A DNA stretch of 64,000 nucleotides from an uncultured Gammaproteobacteria bacterium (GCA_913061515.1 CAJXSF010000002.1:62001-126000); one strand, 5' to 3'; counted from the stretch's first letter, positions 9,060 to 21,873 are shown. The notes: generated by a model from the letters alone, not told the origin. Translations and numbers: made by a program.

Positions 9060-10954
9060 CTGAACACCCCCAAACCGATGACGATGACTAATCCAGCCAC
9101 TAGGCTAATCGCATACCAGCGCATATTGCCGGTTTGTGTGAGTACCAATGCACTGTTGGCAAAGCGTGCTACGAAGGCGGTGCCATTAAAAGCAATATCA
9201 ATGACGTCTTTGCGATTGATGTGCGCCAGCATAAGAAAAGCTTGCACTAGGAGTGTCTGGTAGAGCTTGTCCATGCCCCAACCGCTGAACCAGAAACGAT
9301 TGAGCCAGCCGCCAAGGGGCGACTGAACAAGTCTCTGGCGCAAATGCGCACCTGCTTTTTCATAGGGAACACTGCCATAAAGCAGCCAGCTAATCATGAC
9401 CCCCAGTATGGGTATTAGAATCATCAGAGTGTGCAAAAACTGACTTACATGGGCTTCTTCGTGCACCCCTGACTGGGCGAAAACGGCATCCACAGGCACA
9501 CTGATCAAGCCACCGAACAACGACAGACCCGCAAGTATCAGCAGAGGAAAAAACATCGCGGGACTCGTGTTCTCGACCACCGCTGCATGATCGTCATGAG
9601 GGGCTGCCTCATGCGCTGCATAGTGACTACTGCCGAAAAACACGACAAACACCAAACGGAAGCTATACAGCGCCGTCATAAACGCCCCGAGCACGCCTCC
9701 TACCCAAAGCAACATTCCATAAGTGGGATGGGCAAGTGCGGCCAATAAAATGGCATCCTTGCTGTAAAAACCAGAGGTAAACGGCAGCGCTGTCAACGCG
9801 GCACTGCCAACAATAAAACACCAGAACGACACAGGTAAACGTCGCCGCATTGCTCCCATCTTAAAAATATCGTGCTCGTGATGCAGGCTTAATATCACCG
9901 TGCCGGCGGCAAGAAATAGTAGCGCTTTAAAAAAGGCATGAGTCATCAGGTGAAACACAGCAGCAGACCAAGCCCCAACCCCTAAGGCTAAGAACATATA
10001 GCCAATCTGACTAATCGTGGAGTAAGCGAGAATACGTTTAATATCTCGCTGCATCATCGCAGTAAAACCCGCCATCAGTAGAGTAGCCAGCCCCACAAAC
10101 GCTACTAGCAATTGTACTGACGGCGCCAATTCGAACAGTACGTGTGTGCGGGCGATTAGATACACGCCTGCGGTGACCATTGTCGCCGCATGAATCAACG
10201 CACTAATTGGTGTTGGGCCCGCCATCGCGTCAGGCAACCACGTTTGCAATGGCAATTGCGCCGACTTTCCCACTGCGCCCCCCAATAACAAGGCACTTGC
10301 CGCAACGGCCATACCGGAACCTGTGCTCCACTGCGACGGGGCTAGCACTAGAATCTCTTGAATATTGAGACTCCCGAGTTGACTAAATAATAGGAACAAA
10401 CCGATCGCCATCGAGGTATCGCCGACACGAGTTACAACAAAGGCCTTACGGGCAGCATAGCCATTGGCCGGATTTTGATACCAGAACCCAATCAGCAAAT
10501 AGCTGCAAAGCCCTACCCCCTCCCAACCCAAATAAAGCAGAATCAGATTATCGGCCAGTACTAACACCAACATGGATGCCACAAACAGGTTCATATAAGA
10601 GAAAAAACGGGCAAAGTCAGGGTCGTCTGCCATAAAACCTGTCGAATACAGGTGAATTAGAAACCCAACCCCGCTAATGATTAGAATCATCACCAAAGTA
10701 AGCCCATCTAAGTAGAAGCTAAACCCTGTATCGAGCTCACCAACTTGCATCCATACCCAAAGTGTCTTACTGAAGGATTGCGCACCAGAGTTAAGGAATT
10801 CAATGCTAATCAAGACAGCCAACACAAATGCAAGGCCAACACTCCCCGCACCAATGAAGCTAGCAGCGGTTTTGCTCATGCGCCCACGACTGAGCACTAG
10901 CAAAACAAAGCCTGCGAGCGGAAATGCTGGTAAGAGTCCAATCCAATTCTGCAT
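9056..10954 (-). CDS. nuoL: NADH-quinone oxidoreductase subunit L
   Basis: 632 aa; LYLGWEGVGLCSYLLIGFW, LPDAMAGPTPISALIHAATMVTAGVYL. Confidence 0.97.
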   Translation of the reverse strand: MQNWIGLLPAFPLAGFVLLVLSRGRMSKTAASFIGAGSVGLAFVLAVLISIEFLNSGAQSFSKTLWVWMQVGELDTGFSFYLDGLTLVMILIISGVGFLIHLYSTGFMADDPDFARFFSYMNLFVASMLVLVLADNLILLYLGWEGVGLCSYLLIGFWYQNPANGYAARKAFVVTRVGDTSMAIGLFLLFSQLGSLNIQEILVLAPSQWSTGSGMAVAASALLLGGAVGKSAQLPLQTWLPDAMAGPTPISALIHAATMVTAGVYLIARTHVLFELAPSVQLLVAFVGLATLLMAGFTAMMQRDIKRILAYSTISQIGYMFLALGVGAWSAAVFHLMTHAFFKALLFLAAGTVILSLHHEHDIFKMGAMRRRLPVSFWCFIVGSAALTALPFTSGFYSKDAILLAALAHPTYGMLLWVGGVLGAFMTALYSFRLVFVVFFGSSHYAAHEAAPHDDHAAVVENTSPAMFFPLLILAGLSLFGGLISVPVDAVFAQSGVHEEAHVSQFLHTLMILIPILGVMISWLLYGSVPYEKAGAHLRQRLVQSPLGGWLNRFWFSGWGMDKLYQTLLVQAFLMLAHINRKDVIDIAFNGTAFVARFANSALVLTQTGNMRWYAISLVAGLVIVIGLGVFR

Positions 10955-10958
10955 CGGT

Positions 10959-11267
10959 TTAACCCTTCATCTCGTTAAGAACACTGATATCAACAGTATG
11001 GAATCGCCTGTACATTTGAATAATTAACCCGAGCCCAACGGCCACCTCTGCCGCTGCGAGGGTGAGGATCATCAAAAACATGACCTGGCCCTCGGCGTGC
11101 TGCCAGCGTGAAGAGGCAACCACGAACGCCAAGCCACAAGCATTGAGCATGATCTCTAAAGACATCAAAACAAACACAATATTCCGGCGCGTTAAAACTC
11201 CCACTAGACCGCAGACGAATAAAATCGCGGCGAGAATCAGGCCATGTTCGTAGGGAATAAAATCCAT
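10959..11267 (-). CDS. nuoK: NADH-quinone oxidoreductase subunit K
   Basis: 102 aa; [35 protein letters not shown]. Confidence 0.96.
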   Translation of the reverse strand: MDFIPYEHGLILAAILFVCGLVGVLTRRNIVFVLMSLEIMLNACGLAFVVASSRWQHAEGQVMFLMILTLAAAEVAVGLGLIIQMYRRFHTVDISVLNEMKG

Positions 11268-11286
11268 TGTGTCATCTCATCCAAGT

Positions 11287-11769
11287 TCACTTTTTTGCTA
11301 AATGATAGGCTGCCACTAGCCCTGCCAAGAGCAACATAGAAGCCAATTCAACAGCCAACAACCACGGACCGAACAACAGCACGCTGATCTCCAACACCCC
11401 GACCTCGATGGGGCGTAGATCAACATCTTGCGTTAACAGCACATTCGTCATTTGGACAAGCAGCAAAGCCACCAGCGTGACTGGGCCTATCCATAAGCGC
11501 GGTTGCATCCACTCTTTCTCCTCGTCTTGAGTTGTCTGGCCTAGATTGAGCATCATCATGACGAACAGGAATAACACCATGATGGCACCGGCATAGACGA
11601 TAGCCTCTAGCATTGCCGCAAACGGGGCACCAAGCGCGAAGAAAATAACCGCGACAGAAAGTAAAGAGATAATGAGATAGACCAATGCATGCACAACGTT
11701 GGTACTAATAATGACGGCAATGGTCGCGATCAGCGCGACAATGGCAGCGGTATAGAACAAAAAGATCAT
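11287..11769 (-). CDS. nuoJ: NADH-quinone oxidoreductase subunit J
   Basis: 160 aa TM protein; [21 protein letters not shown]. Confidence 0.95.
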   Translation of the reverse strand: MIFLFYTAAIVALIATIAVIISTNVVHALVYLIISLLSVAVIFFALGAPFAAMLEAIVYAGAIMVLFLFVMMMLNLGQTTQDEEKEWMQPRLWIGPVTLVALLLVQMTNVLLTQDVDLRPIEVGVLEISVLLFGPWLLAVELASMLLLAGLVAAYHLAKK

Positions 11770-12305
11770 GGCAATAAACTCCTGAGGTTGACTGGCGCAT
11801 CTTCGTTACGTGCTTCGCCTTTGTCTTTTCCCGCAATTTTTTTGCCGGCAATTCGATAAAAATTATAATCGTGGTACTTGCCTGTGCCATTGATCAATAG
11901 ATCTTCTTTCTCCCACACCATATCCTGCCGAACATACTCTGCCATCTCAAAATCCGGCGTTAATTGAATGGCATTAGTCGGGCAGGCTTCCTCACAAAAA
12001 CCACACATAATGCAGCGCGAGAAATTGATGCGGAAAAATTCAGGATACCAACGCCCTTCTTCGTCTTCAGCTTTTTGCAGAGCGATGCAGTCCACAGGGC
12101 AGGCAACTGCGCAGAGATTGCAAGCCACGCAGCGCTCTTCACCATCGGGGTCTCGGCTAAGAATAATACGGCCACGCCAGCGAGCGGCCATTTGCGGTTG
12201 CACGTCGGGGTACTCTACCGTGTCTGTTTTAGCAAAGGCGTGCATGAACACACGCCATAAGGTGACACATTGACTCCCTAGAGTGTCTTTGATCAGCCTT
12301 AACAT
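11766..12305 (-). CDS. nuoI: NADH-quinone oxidoreductase subunit I (2x[4Fe-4S] ferredoxin)
   Basis: [15 protein letters not shown]...[16 protein letters not shown]; start [10 protein letters not shown] at 12305 overlaps nuoH stop (ORF track start at 12383 is too long). Confidence 0.95.
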   Translation of the reverse strand: MLRLIKDTLGSQCVTLWRVFMHAFAKTDTVEYPDVQPQMAARWRGRIILSRDPDGEERCVACNLCAVACPVDCIALQKAEDEEGRWYPEFFRINFSRCIMCGFCEEACPTNAIQLTPDFEMAEYVRQDMVWEKEDLLINGTGKYHDYNFYRIAGKKIAGKDKGEARNEDAPVNLRSLLP

Positions 12306-13267
12306 TAGATACCCTCCTGCCACAGGATATAAGCCCCTGTGAGCACTAGGTTTAGCAGTGACAATGGTAATAAGAACAACCAACCGTAATTCATGAGTTG
12401 GTCATAGCGTGGACGCGGTATAGCCGCACGTAATAGAATGAAGAGCGCGATAAAGAAAGCTGTTTTCAATACAAACCACACTATCGGCGGAAAAAAGCCA
12501 GGCCCCAACCAGCCACCGAAGAACAACACAACTAATAGCGAAGAAACTAATACAACACCGAGGTATTCTCCAACAAAGAACATGCCAAACTTCATTCCTG
12601 AATATTCGGTATGATACCCCGCCACAATCTCTTGTTCTGCCTCGGGAATATCAAAAGGCAGGCGATGGCTCTCAGCAATTCCTGCAATAAGAAATATCAC
12701 AAACCCTACAAACTGAGGAATAATGAACCAACCATCGCTCTGGGCTAACACTATCTCTCTTAAGTTGAATGAGCCTGCCAATGCCACAACCCCTAACAAA
12801 GAGATCCCCATAAACACTTCATAGCTCACCATTTGTGCGGCAGCTCGCAGGCTCCCTAATAGGGCATATTTATTGTTCGATGATAAACCGCCGAGCATGA
12901 CGCTATAGGCACCAAGCGAGGCCATGGCCAACACAAATAGCACACCAATATCAGAATCGATCACGCCAACCCCAGGGGCGAAAGGAATGACTGAAAAACT
13001 TAGTAGGATGACCACCATGATGATGGGCGGCGCGAGAATAAAACTAAACTTATCTGCAAACGGGGGCACCCAATCCTCTTTGGTAAATATCTTGATCATA
13101 TCGGCCACGACTTGCAGCAGCCCGAAAGGCCCAACACGGTTTGGACCTAAACGTTCTTGCCACAGCCCTAGCAAACGTCGCTCTACCCAGATCAGCATCG
13201 CAGCTACTATGATCACCGTGAACAGAATTGCGCCTATACTGAGTGCAGAGCCCACTTCAAACCGCAT
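12305..13267 (-). CDS. nuoH: NADH-quinone oxidoreductase subunit H
   Basis: [57 protein letters not shown]. Confidence 0.97.
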   Translation of the reverse strand: MRFEVGSALSIGAILFTVIIVAAMLIWVERRLLGLWQERLGPNRVGPFGLLQVVADMIKIFTKEDWVPPFADKFSFILAPPIIMVVILLSFSVIPFAPGVGVIDSDIGVLFVLAMASLGAYSVMLGGLSSNNKYALLGSLRAAAQMVSYEVFMGISLLGVVALAGSFNLREIVLAQSDGWFIIPQFVGFVIFLIAGIAESHRLPFDIPEAEQEIVAGYHTEYSGMKFGMFFVGEYLGVVLVSSLLVVLFFGGWLGPGFFPPIVWFVLKTAFFIALFILLRAAIPRPRYDQLMNYGWLFLLPLSLLNLVLTGAYILWQEGI

Positions 13268-13269
13268 CT

Positions 13270-16062
13270 TTAGGCCTCCCCGCGCAGTGCATCTTTGATG
13301 AGCAACAGATCGAACATTGCCCGGCTACTGGCGATATGTGATTCATGTTCAGATACGGCTTGCAGTGCTACTTTGCCGTTGAGTAATGCATATTTATCAA
13401 CCTCATTCGCGCAATAGATTCCGATGCAGTTCTGGGCAATTTTGCTGCGAATAATGACAGGCAATTGCACGCGCACCGTTGCAGTCTCTAACTGCACTAA
13501 GCCGTGCTGTCGAATACCCAAGGCATTCGCTAAACTTTGGCCCATACAAACGTAAGGTCCTACGCAGCGCGCTTGGATAGCAGGTGCCTGTGCACTTATT
13601 TCATCGCTGCCAAATAGATGGGCAATCGCAAAACACGCCAGTTTCTGCTCACTGTCGATATCGAACCTCTCGTATGGCGACGCATTGCTTTGACGAGAAC
13701 ATAGCAAAACACCTTTGCTGCCTTGCTTGAGCTCACCATTGACCTCTTCTTGAAACTTGCTGATCGCCTGATTGGAGTTCCATGCAGGTGCCCATGGCGA
13801 CGCCATTAGACTGGCATCTTTTTGCAACATCACCCCCTCCATTGAGAAAGCAAGCGAGGAGGCTCTATCCTGTTCTTGTTGGGCCTCGTGCACATGCGCC
13901 TGCGCATACATTGCGGTGCGGCCGCTATAGCGATGTGACTGACGCGGACTTTTCATCGAAGCACTGATACCCGTCCGTGGTGGGCGCAAATCAGTCAGCG
14001 AATTAAAGCGACTATCGGAGCGTGCCAACTCCTGAATAATAAGCTCGCTCGACACAAGGCATTGCTGAACTGGGTCAGTGATGCTCAGGTACTCATAAGC
14101 GGGAAGAATGCCCTCACTTGGGCGAAAAACTTGATAGCTACTCTGTGCGCGCCCCTCATAGTTGACCCAAGTTCCATGCTGCTCAAACACGCTAGCGGTG
14201 GGTAGTAGAAGCTGTGCCTTGGCATTAAAAGAATTATGCTGCTGATCCAAGACAAGCAGAGGCGTTTGACCTGCCAGCGCCTCTTCTAGCGCGACCGCTG
14301 ACACGCGCAGACTTAGATCGTTCTCCATCACAATCGCTGCATCGACGTTCCCTTGAGCAAGACGCTGCAGCGCAGCCCCTAGACTTTTCCCGCCGCTTTC
14401 TAACAACAATGCCAACCCCATACTGTTGGCCTCCGGCATAGCGAAACACAGTCCAATAGGCCTTGGACTTTCTGCATTCTTACTATGATGTGCGCGCAGC
14501 GCCTTGCCAATATTAGTACAGGCTTTTACCAAGGCAGGCGACTCAGCGCTAATACCAGATACTAGGCAAGGCCTTTGCGCCCGGCATAATTGCTCAGCAA
14601 TATTGTTCGCTAGCGAACTATTGGCCTCACTATAGTCATCAAGATCATTAGCTTGCGGGTCAATGACGTGCGCAATTGCTTGTAGCAAGTGCAGTTGTTC
14701 TGTCAGCCTAAGCAAGTGCAGTTCGCTTGCCACATCGTCTAAGCGCGTCCCCTGAGGGCTGAGAATAATTAAGGGGCTACGAGTATTCTGAGCGAGTTCG
14801 CGCACAGCCGCATCTTGCCAAAGAGGGATTCGCGCCTCTTTTGCCAACTCAGTTGCAGCACTGCGGCTCGCTTGACGCACGGCCAACGCAAGCCGTGCTG
14901 AAGTGTTCGTAATATCTTCATCGACAAGCAAAATACAGTCGGACTGCTCTATGTCACGAATGCTTGGACAAACCAAGCCCGTCTCACGAAGACTCTTGGT
15001 CACTTCTTGCAAACAATTGAATTGCCCGTCACTAAATCCTGCATAGAAATTTTGCACTCCAACCCGATCGCGCAATGCTATATTGCTCTCCAGTGATGCT
15101 CTTGGTGAGCCGATCCCAATGACATCGCCGCCGATCATCGCATTGAGCTGGCGCTTAGCTTCAAGCGCAGACAATGTGTTGAATTGTGACTCTTGCCCGT
15201 GTCGAAAACGCGCCACTTCAATACGTTGATCACTGCTATTTGCGTCATAGCCAAAACGGCCTCGATCACAAATAAAATAGCCATTAATATCATGGTGATA
15301 ACGATTGACCACCCGGCGCACAGTACCGTAACGCTCACCTGGTGCCGTGTTGCACCCTACCCCGCAGCCAGCGCAGACCGAAGGGGCTGTTTGCAAATCC
15401 CATTTTCGAGTGTAGTGCGCACTGAATGTTTTATCGGTAAAAACACCTGTTGGGCAAACCTCGGCCAAATTGCCACTAAACTCATTTTCTAATGTCCCTT
15501 CCTCATGACGGCCAAAATACACGTGATGATGAGACCCTAAGGCCGCAAGGTCCTCACCCCCAGCATAGTCATTGTAGAAACGCACACAGCGATAACAGGC
15601 GATACAACGATTCATTTCATGGCCTATGAATGGCCCTAGGTTTTGATTGCGATGGGTAACCTTCTTGAAGTCGTACCGCCTGTAATTGTGGCCGGACATT
15701 TGCGTCATGTCTTGTAAGTGACACTCGCCCCCTTCTTCACAAACGGGACAATCATGGGGATGACTTATCATCAGACTTTCGATCACGTGGCTTCTAAAAT
15801 CTGTGGCCTGATGGTCTTTGATAGAAATGATGCTGCCATCACTAGCCGGTGTCATACAGGCCATCACAATAGTGCCGTTCTTATCTTCTGCATTGCGATA
15901 TTGTTTCACCGCGCATTGACGGCATGCTCCGACAGACCCCATACAAGGGTGCCAACAGAAGTACGGCAGATCGAGCCCTTGCGACAAACACTCCTGCAAG
16001 AGATTGTTATCGGGGTCAACTTCGTACTCTATTCCATCAACGCTTATTTTTGCCACGGACAA
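13270..16062 (-). CDS. nuoG: NADH-quinone oxidoreductase subunit G
   Basis: 930 aa; N-terminal 2Fe-2S/4Fe-4S binding motifs ([50 protein letters not shown]). Confidence 0.95.
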   Translation of the reverse strand: MSVAKISVDGIEYEVDPDNNLLQECLSQGLDLPYFCWHPCMGSVGACRQCAVKQYRNAEDKNGTIVMACMTPASDGSIISIKDHQATDFRSHVIESLMISHPHDCPVCEEGGECHLQDMTQMSGHNYRRYDFKKVTHRNQNLGPFIGHEMNRCIACYRCVRFYNDYAGGEDLAALGSHHHVYFGRHEEGTLENEFSGNLAEVCPTGVFTDKTFSAHYTRKWDLQTAPSVCAGCGVGCNTAPGERYGTVRRVVNRYHHDINGYFICDRGRFGYDANSSDQRIEVARFRHGQESQFNTLSALEAKRQLNAMIGGDVIGIGSPRASLESNIALRDRVGVQNFYAGFSDGQFNCLQEVTKSLRETGLVCPSIRDIEQSDCILLVDEDITNTSARLALAVRQASRSAATELAKEARIPLWQDAAVRELAQNTRSPLIILSPQGTRLDDVASELHLLRLTEQLHLLQAIAHVIDPQANDLDDYSEANSSLANNIAEQLCRAQRPCLVSGISAESPALVKACTNIGKALRAHHSKNAESPRPIGLCFAMPEANSMGLALLLESGGKSLGAALQRLAQGNVDAAIVMENDLSLRVSAVALEEALAGQTPLLVLDQQHNSFNAKAQLLLPTASVFEQHGTWVNYEGRAQSSYQVFRPSEGILPAYEYLSITDPVQQCLVSSELIIQELARSDSRFNSLTDLRPPRTGISASMKSPRQSHRYSGRTAMYAQAHVHEAQQEQDRASSLAFSMEGVMLQKDASLMASPWAPAWNSNQAISKFQEEVNGELKQGSKGVLLCSRQSNASPYERFDIDSEQKLACFAIAHLFGSDEISAQAPAIQARCVGPYVCMGQSLANALGIRQHGLVQLETATVRVQLPVIIRSKIAQNCIGIYCANEVDKYALLNGKVALQAVSEHESHIASSRAMFDLLLIKDALRGEA

Positions 16063-17324
16063 GCTCCCGTTCGAATATGGGCTTCGAAGTCCTCTCGAAA
16101 ATGCTTAAGCGCACTACCAAGCGGCGCCATTGCTCCTGGTGCTAAGGCGCAGAAAGTGCGCCCCGGCCCTAGATACTCAAGGTGTTCAGTGAGAATTTGC
16201 AGATCGGCGTCTTTGCCCTCCCCGCTCTCCAAGCGCCTAAAAATACTGTCGACCCATGGCAAGCCGTCACGACAAGGGGTGCACCATCCGCATGACTCAT
16301 GACTGAAAAAACGCATGAGATTACCGACCATACCGACGGGACAGGTCTGATCATCTAAGATGATCATCGTGCCTGTCGCTAGTCGACTTCCTGCCTTGCC
16401 GATCACGTCATAATCAAGAGTCAAATCAAGGTGTTCAGGCAATAGGAAATCAGTAGAGCCGCCACCAGGGAGAAAGGCGCGTAACTCGTAGCCACCGGAC
16501 ATTCCACCGGCTAAATCATCGACCAGCTCCCGTATTGGCGTGCCTAATGGCAGCTCCCAACACCCTGGTTTTTTTACTCGGCCACTGACGCCACATAACT
16601 TAGTGCCTGCATCGGCGCCTTTGCCTAAGTTTTTATACCACTGAACCCCATAACGAATAATGCCAGGCAGGTTACATAGCGTTTCAACATTGTTCACAAT
16701 CGTGGGTTTGCCCCACAGCCCGCTCACTTGTGGAAACGGAGGCTTGGCGCGAGGATTAGCGCGTTTTCCTTCTAAAGCATTGAGTAGTGCCGTCTCTTCT
16801 CCACAAATATATCGCCCAGCACTGGTATGTAAGATAATCTCTAGATCGAAACCCGAACCTTGAATATTCTTGCCAAGCAAGCCTTGTTCCTTCGCTTGCC
16901 CAATAGCCTTACGAAGAAGTGCTTCAGCGCGCAAATATTCACCACGCAAGAAGATGTAGGCCGTATTCGCTTGAATGGTATAAGCCGCAATAAGCATGCC
17001 TTCAATCAACAAATGCGGGTCACCTTCCATCAAGAGGCGGTCTTTGAAGGTACCCGGTTCCATTTCATCGGCGTTTACAACTAGATATTTTGTTTTCGGT
17101 GCATTGTCACCACTAGGGACGAAACTCCACTTAAGGCCTGTAGGAAAACCTGCCCCGCCGCGCCCCTTCAAGCCGGAATTTTTGACTGTCTCTAGCACAT
17201 CACTTGGAGACATCTCTTTGAACATGCGCAACACCCCATCATAGCCACCGGCATGGCGATACTGCCCTAGGTTAAAGGGCTCCCTGCTCATGTCTATGTT
17301 CTTGGTCAGTGGCCTGTCCGTCAT
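16044..17324 (-). CDS. nuoF: NADH-quinone oxidoreductase subunit F (FMN/4Fe-4S)
   Basis: GLKGRGGAGFPTGLKWSF, YICGEETALLNALEGKRANPR, ESCGWCTPCRDG. Confidence 0.97.
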   Translation of the reverse strand: MTDRPLTKNIDMSREPFNLGQYRHAGGYDGVLRMFKEMSPSDVLETVKNSGLKGRGGAGFPTGLKWSFVPSGDNAPKTKYLVVNADEMEPGTFKDRLLMEGDPHLLIEGMLIAAYTIQANTAYIFLRGEYLRAEALLRKAIGQAKEQGLLGKNIQGSGFDLEIILHTSAGRYICGEETALLNALEGKRANPRAKPPFPQVSGLWGKPTIVNNVETLCNLPGIIRYGVQWYKNLGKGADAGTKLCGVSGRVKKPGCWELPLGTPIRELVDDLAGGMSGGYELRAFLPGGGSTDFLLPEHLDLTLDYDVIGKAGSRLATGTMIILDDQTCPVGMVGNLMRFFSHESCGWCTPCRDGLPWVDSIFRRLESGEGKDADLQILTEHLEYLGPGRTFCALAPGAMAPLGSALKHFREDFEAHIRTGACPWQK

Positions 17325-17869
17325 TGCCGTATTCCTGAACCTGAGTTGTTCTCGATTGCTCTTTTCGCTAACAATTCATCAATTTTTTCTATACTTAGAT
17401 TTCGTTGTTGCTCTCCATCCATCAACATAACGGGGGCACGATCACAATCCCCAAGACAAGGAACCGGTATCAAGGTGTATTCGCCATCGGCTGTTGTTTC
17501 ACCATAATCTATACCAAGCTGTTCACTAATACGGGCCTTGATTTTCTCGCACCCCATGATGTAACAACTGACGCTATTACAGAACAACATCACCTTGCGC
17601 CCAACCGGCTGTCGGAAAATCAGATTAAAAAAAGTCGCCACACCGTCAAGTTCATGTGCGGACATTTCTAAATAGTTGGCCACAGCCAGGAGGCTTTCAT
17701 CGGACACCCAGCCCTGATGCTTTTGCACGATTTTGAGCGCCTCCAAACCGACTGCGCGCTTGTCCGGATATAAAGTGAGCTCGTGTTCGATCTCGCGCAA
17801 TTCTTCTTCCGTAAGCGCTCGCGCCTGTGCCTTTAACGCGCTGCTGGCAATGAGTTGAGTATCAGTCAT
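17321..17869 (-). CDS. nuoE: NADH-quinone oxidoreductase subunit E (2Fe-2S)
   Basis: VATFFNLIFRQPVGRKVMLFCNSVSCYIMG, PVPCLGDCDRAPVMLMDG; ATG at 17869 with GGAGG upstream. Confidence 0.95.
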   Translation of the reverse strand: MTDTQLIASSALKAQARALTEEELREIEHELTLYPDKRAVGLEALKIVQKHQGWVSDESLLAVANYLEMSAHELDGVATFFNLIFRQPVGRKVMLFCNSVSCYIMGCEKIKARISEQLGIDYGETTADGEYTLIPVPCLGDCDRAPVMLMDGEQQRNLSIEKIDELLAKRAIENNSGSGIRQ

Positions 17870-17905
17870 TGCACCCTCCAATTTTCTCTCGCAAGCTCCA
17901 TAGTT

Positions 17906-19684
17906 TCATCGGTCAACATCCGCCATAACAAAATCGATACTGGCAATGATGGCGATGAGATCGGCCACCATAAACCCGCGAGAGATTTCAGGAATCATTT
18001 GTAAATGTGCAAACGACGGTGTTCTTATGCGTGTACGGTATGAGCCGGTATTGCCATCGTTCACAAGGTAGTAGCTATTCAAACCTTTTGTCGCCTCGAC
18101 GGTCATCGTGACTTCGTTTGCAGCTATTACTGGCCCCCAACTCACACTCAAAAAGTGATTGATTAAGGTTTCGATATCGAGTTTGCTTTTCTCTTTGAGA
18201 GGCGGGGTGGTTGCGGCATGAGACGCCTTGTAAGGGCCTTCTGGCATGTTATCGACACATTGACGGATGATATGCAGGCTTTGTCTAATTTCCTCTACAC
18301 GCACTGCACAGCGGTCATAGGTGTCGCCGTTAGCTGCTATAGGCACCTCAAATTCAAAATTATCGTAACCGCTATAGGGGCGTGCCTTACGTAAATCATA
18401 CTCAAAACCAGTTGCGCGCAATCCAGCGCCAGTAACGCCCCAATCAAACGCATCCTTGGTCGTATAGGCACCAACGCCTTGCGTCCGGCGCTTGAGAATG
18501 CCGTTGTTCATCACCATGCTGTCGTAATCGCGCAGACGCGCTGGCATAAAATCGAGTAGCTCACGAATGGCCTTATCCCACCCCTTTGGCAGATCTTGAG
18601 CCACCCCACCAATTCGAAACCACCCCGGATGCATGCGCGCACCGCAAATCGACTCGATAATATTGAACACGCGTTCACGGTCGACGAACATATAAAACAC
18701 TGGGGACAACTGGCCGACATCTTGTGCAAAGGTCCCATAGAACAGTAAATGACTCGCAATACGAAACATTTCACAAAGCATGACACGGATCACTTGCACG
18801 CGCTCAGGCACCTTAATGCCAGCCATTTTCTCTACCGCCATGACATAGGGAAGATTGTTCATCACCCCACCTAAGTAGTCGATGCGGTCGGTGTAAGGGA
18901 TATAGGTATGCCATGTCTGACGTTCGGCCATTTTCTCGGCGCCGCGATGGTGGTAGCCAATATCGGGTACGGCGTCTACCAGCACCTCTCCATCTAGCTG
19001 TAGCGCTATACGAAAAACTCCATGCACACTAGGATGGTTAGGCCCAAGGTTTAGAAACATAAACTCAGAGTTCTTTGACTCTTTCGTCATCCCCCACTCT
19101 TCTGGTTTGAAACGCAGCGCCTCCTGTTCAACGACCTGCCGCTCCTGCGATAGGGAATAGGGTTCCATCTCAGTTGCACGCGCCGGATGGTCTTTACGCA
19201 GAGGGTGCCCCTGCCAGGTTGGGGGGAGCATGATCCGTGTGAGATTGGGGTGTCCACTGAACGCAATGCCAAACATGTCCCAACATTCGCGTTCATACCA
19301 ATTCGCATTGGGCCATATGTCAGTAATACTTGGGATGTTTAGATCATTGAGGTGTAAGGCTACCTTCAAGCGCATATCACAATGACTACTGAAGGACATC
19401 AAGTGATAAGTCACCGTGAAATCACTCGCAGGCTGCCCCTGGCGATTGACCCGAGCGCGTTCATCGATTGCCGTGATATCGAACAACATTTGAAAGTGCA
19501 CCGATGCGCTGCTACGCAAATAGTGCAGAACAGTTTTTAGCCCATCACGCTGCAGCCAAAGCACTGGAATGCCGTCACAGTAAGCTTGGATGCCTACTAT
19601 TTCTTCGTCAAAACGCAGATTCAACTCATCCACCAAATTAGCAGATATTGGATCGACGTCTAAAACTGTATCGGCGACTTCCAT
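17906..19684 (-). CDS. nuoCD: NADH-quinone oxidoreductase subunit C/D fusion
   Basis: 592 aa; NuoC-type N-terminus ([38 protein letters not shown]) fused to NuoD ([20 protein letters not shown]...[14 protein letters not shown]). Confidence 0.97.
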   Translation of the reverse strand: MEVADTVLDVDPISANLVDELNLRFDEEIVGIQAYCDGIPVLWLQRDGLKTVLHYLRSSASVHFQMLFDITAIDERARVNRQGQPASDFTVTYHLMSFSSHCDMRLKVALHLNDLNIPSITDIWPNANWYERECWDMFGIAFSGHPNLTRIMLPPTWQGHPLRKDHPARATEMEPYSLSQERQVVEQEALRFKPEEWGMTKESKNSEFMFLNLGPNHPSVHGVFRIALQLDGEVLVDAVPDIGYHHRGAEKMAERQTWHTYIPYTDRIDYLGGVMNNLPYVMAVEKMAGIKVPERVQVIRVMLCEMFRIASHLLFYGTFAQDVGQLSPVFYMFVDRERVFNIIESICGARMHPGWFRIGGVAQDLPKGWDKAIRELLDFMPARLRDYDSMVMNNGILKRRTQGVGAYTTKDAFDWGVTGAGLRATGFEYDLRKARPYSGYDNFEFEVPIAANGDTYDRCAVRVEEIRQSLHIIRQCVDNMPEGPYKASHAATTPPLKEKSKLDIETLINHFLSVSWGPVIAANEVTMTVEATKGLNSYYLVNDGNTGSYRTRIRTPSFAHLQMIPEISRGFMVADLIAIIASIDFVMADVDR

Positions 19685-19769
19685 TGGAACGATTCACCTT
19701 TCCTAGTGGCAATTCAATTAAACGCCACTTGTCTTTTTATTATTAGAATTTCCCTGCTAACAGTTATCT

Positions 19770-20411
19770 TTACAACTCATCGGGCGAGCGTAATTGCGTC
19801 GCCGCGATTCGTTCATCGTGCCTTCTTTCGCGCTGCACTGGGTCCACTTCTTTGCGATACACTTTCTGGTCATTAATGACCCAGCTTAGTGGTCGCTGCT
19901 CACGCCCAATCGAGTCTTGCAGTAAATTTAGCCCTTGCAGCAGCGCCTCTGGCCTAGGCGGACAACCGGAGACATACACATCAACAGGCAGAAATTTGTC
20001 CACACCTTGCACTACGGAGTAAATGTCATACATCCCACCTGAATTAGCGCAAGAGCCCATAGAGATCACCCACTTGGGCTCTAGCAGTTGTTCGTACAGC
20101 AGCTCGACAACTGGCGCCATTTTGCGAAACACCGTCCCCGCAATAACAATCAGGTCCGCTTGTCTCGGAGTGCCCCTAATTACCTCCGAACCAAATCTTG
20201 CCAGGTCATGCCGGCTAGTAAATGCAGTGGCCATCTCGACATAGCAACACGAAAGACCGAAATTAAACGGCCACAGAGAATTTTTCCGCCCCCAGGATGC
20301 CATGTCCTCAAGACGCCCCATCATCACATTGCGGCGAATATACTCGTCAAACGAGCTTTCACCTCGCCCTGGTTGTTTGGCCTGGTCTGCGCGTTCGAGT
20401 TCCCAACTCAT
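19770..20411 (-). CDS. nuoB: NADH-quinone oxidoreductase subunit B
   Basis: [43 protein letters not shown]; start [10 protein letters not shown] at 20411 overlapping nuoA stop (ATGA). Confidence 0.96.
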   Translation of the reverse strand: MSWELERADQAKQPGRGESSFDEYIRRNVMMGRLEDMASWGRKNSLWPFNFGLSCCYVEMATAFTSRHDLARFGSEVIRGTPRQADLIVIAGTVFRKMAPVVELLYEQLLEPKWVISMGSCANSGGMYDIYSVVQGVDKFLPVDVYVSGCPPRPEALLQGLNLLQDSIGREQRPLSWVINDQKVYRKEVDPVQRERRHDERIAATQLRSPDEL

Positions 20412-20866
20412 CAGAGCCCTCCTTGTGGTTTTTTGATATTGGTCACACCACCAGGGCCGTGTACTCCACGAAGCTGACGTTTTTGCGTTTGCGTGCGCCA
20501 ATCCAAGGCGCCAATGCGCCATAAATAGAAAAGCGCGACGCTCAAAATGCTGATAAACACGAGTATTTCGATGAACCCTGCCCAACCGTTCTCACGCACA
20601 GCAACAGCCCACGCGAACAAGAAGACGACTTCTAAGTCGAAGATAATGAAGAGAATGGCAGTGATATAGAAATGCACTGAAATACGAAAATGCGCACTGC
20701 CAACAGAGACAATACCGGATTCATAAGGAGTGTTTTTTGAGGGACGTGAGGCACGCTGCCCCAAAAAATAGGAAATACCGAGCATGGCAATGACAACAAG
20801 CATTACCAATGCAAAATATATGAGAAAGGGACGCAGTGCGTCCAGCATTTGCGTAGCGCTATCCAA
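20411..20866 (-). CDS. nuoA: NADH-quinone oxidoreductase subunit A
   Basis: [43 protein letters not shown]. Confidence 0.95.
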   Translation of the reverse strand: MDSATQMLDALRPFLIYFALVMLVVIAMLGISYFLGQRASRPSKNTPYESGIVSVGSAHFRISVHFYITAILFIIFDLEVVFLFAWAVAVRENGWAGFIEILVFISILSVALFYLWRIGALDWRTQTQKRQLRGVHGPGGVTNIKKPQGGL

Positions 20867-21286
20867 TCCTATGCTCCCAAACTTTCTGGAAGTGCTGGAT
20901 CTATTGGCTTCGACGGTAAAAAACGAAAACAGCCTTACTCGAAGTCAAGCCATTCTAATACAAGTGTACTAACTTATTTCGCACCTAATGCAGAACTAAT
21001 CAACACTCCATTACTTTTCTATGTTTGTCGTTAGTTTCAGAAAAAACACCCTAATACGCACCGTAGTAATTGCTATCCTAGATGCAAGAAAAAGTACTAC
21101 CTACTCAAACCAAAGGCATGCGACTGCAGAAAAATAGAACAAAGGGAGGAGAGGCTGCTAGAGCGAAAATAACGGCCTATTCGTTCTTGTTCTTATTAAG
21201 ACTGTCGGCCCAGAGAGTGCTTTGAATCTACACGCATCCCAAATTGATGGCAAGCGCTTTTCAAAACCACCCGAATGTAGCGTTAT

Positions 21287-21763
21287 CTAACGCAACGCTC
21301 CATCGTGTTGTACTTTCCAATTTTCGTAATATTCGAGACTGACCATCTCGTTGAGGTCTTTATATTCTTCGGCCCGTTGCTGAAGGTTTGCACGCATCAC
21401 ATCGCCGACTGAGAGTATGCCGATATACTCACCATTCTCTTCAATGAGAAGATGCCGAATTCGACGTCCGAGAAATTTATCATAGAGCTGGAAGGCTTGA
21501 TCGTTCACATCAGCAGAGATGAGGGTCTTTGTCATGCTGCTACTGACGAGTTCAGTTTTTGGATTAAAGTCTTCGGCTAGCACGCGGTACATTAAATCGC
21601 GTTCTGTCCAAATTCCAACAATCTTACCCTCATCGACAATCACGATAGAACCGACTCGGTTCTGCGTCATGATCTTTACAGCTTGGTAGACAGTTGCTTC
21701 CAAGCTGACTGTCACCATATGCCCACCCTTCTCTTGCAGGATATCTCTAGCAGTTCTTATCAT
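21287..21763 (-). CDS. Tandem CBS-domain protein
   Basis: QNRVGSIVIVDEGKIVGIWTERDLMYRVLAE...HLLIEENGEYIGILSVGDVMRA; start MIRTARDILQEKGG. Confidence 0.9.
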   Translation of the reverse strand: MIRTARDILQEKGGHMVTVSLEATVYQAVKIMTQNRVGSIVIVDEGKIVGIWTERDLMYRVLAEDFNPKTELVSSSMTKTLISADVNDQAFQLYDKFLGRRIRHLLIEENGEYIGILSVGDVMRANLQQRAEEYKDLNEMVSLEYYENWKVQHDGALR

Positions 21764-21873
21764 TATTGTGCTCCTTCGAGTAGAAAACACCTGACTGAGA
21801 GTTCAAATTACCGCGAATACAGCTTCTTGGCAAGCGCCACTGGAGCTGCGCTAGGGCTGCACAATTCTGGCAA

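Noticed and set aside
11964-12273. Overlapping plus-strand ORFs opposite nuoI
   Set aside because: Two frames open opposite a ferredoxin gene with conserved Cys motifs; shadow ORFs.
15718-16302. 194-aa plus-strand ORF opposite nuoG/nuoF
   Set aside because: Antisense to two well-supported nuo genes, with no recognisable domain; a by-product of codon bias on the opposite strand.
20088-20477. 129-aa plus-strand ORF opposite nuoB
   Set aside because: Antisense to nuoB; no homology signal.
21280-21293. Palindrome GCGTTATCTAACGC at the end of the CBS gene
   Set aside because: Overlaps the stop codon and lacks a U-run; not a convincing terminator.
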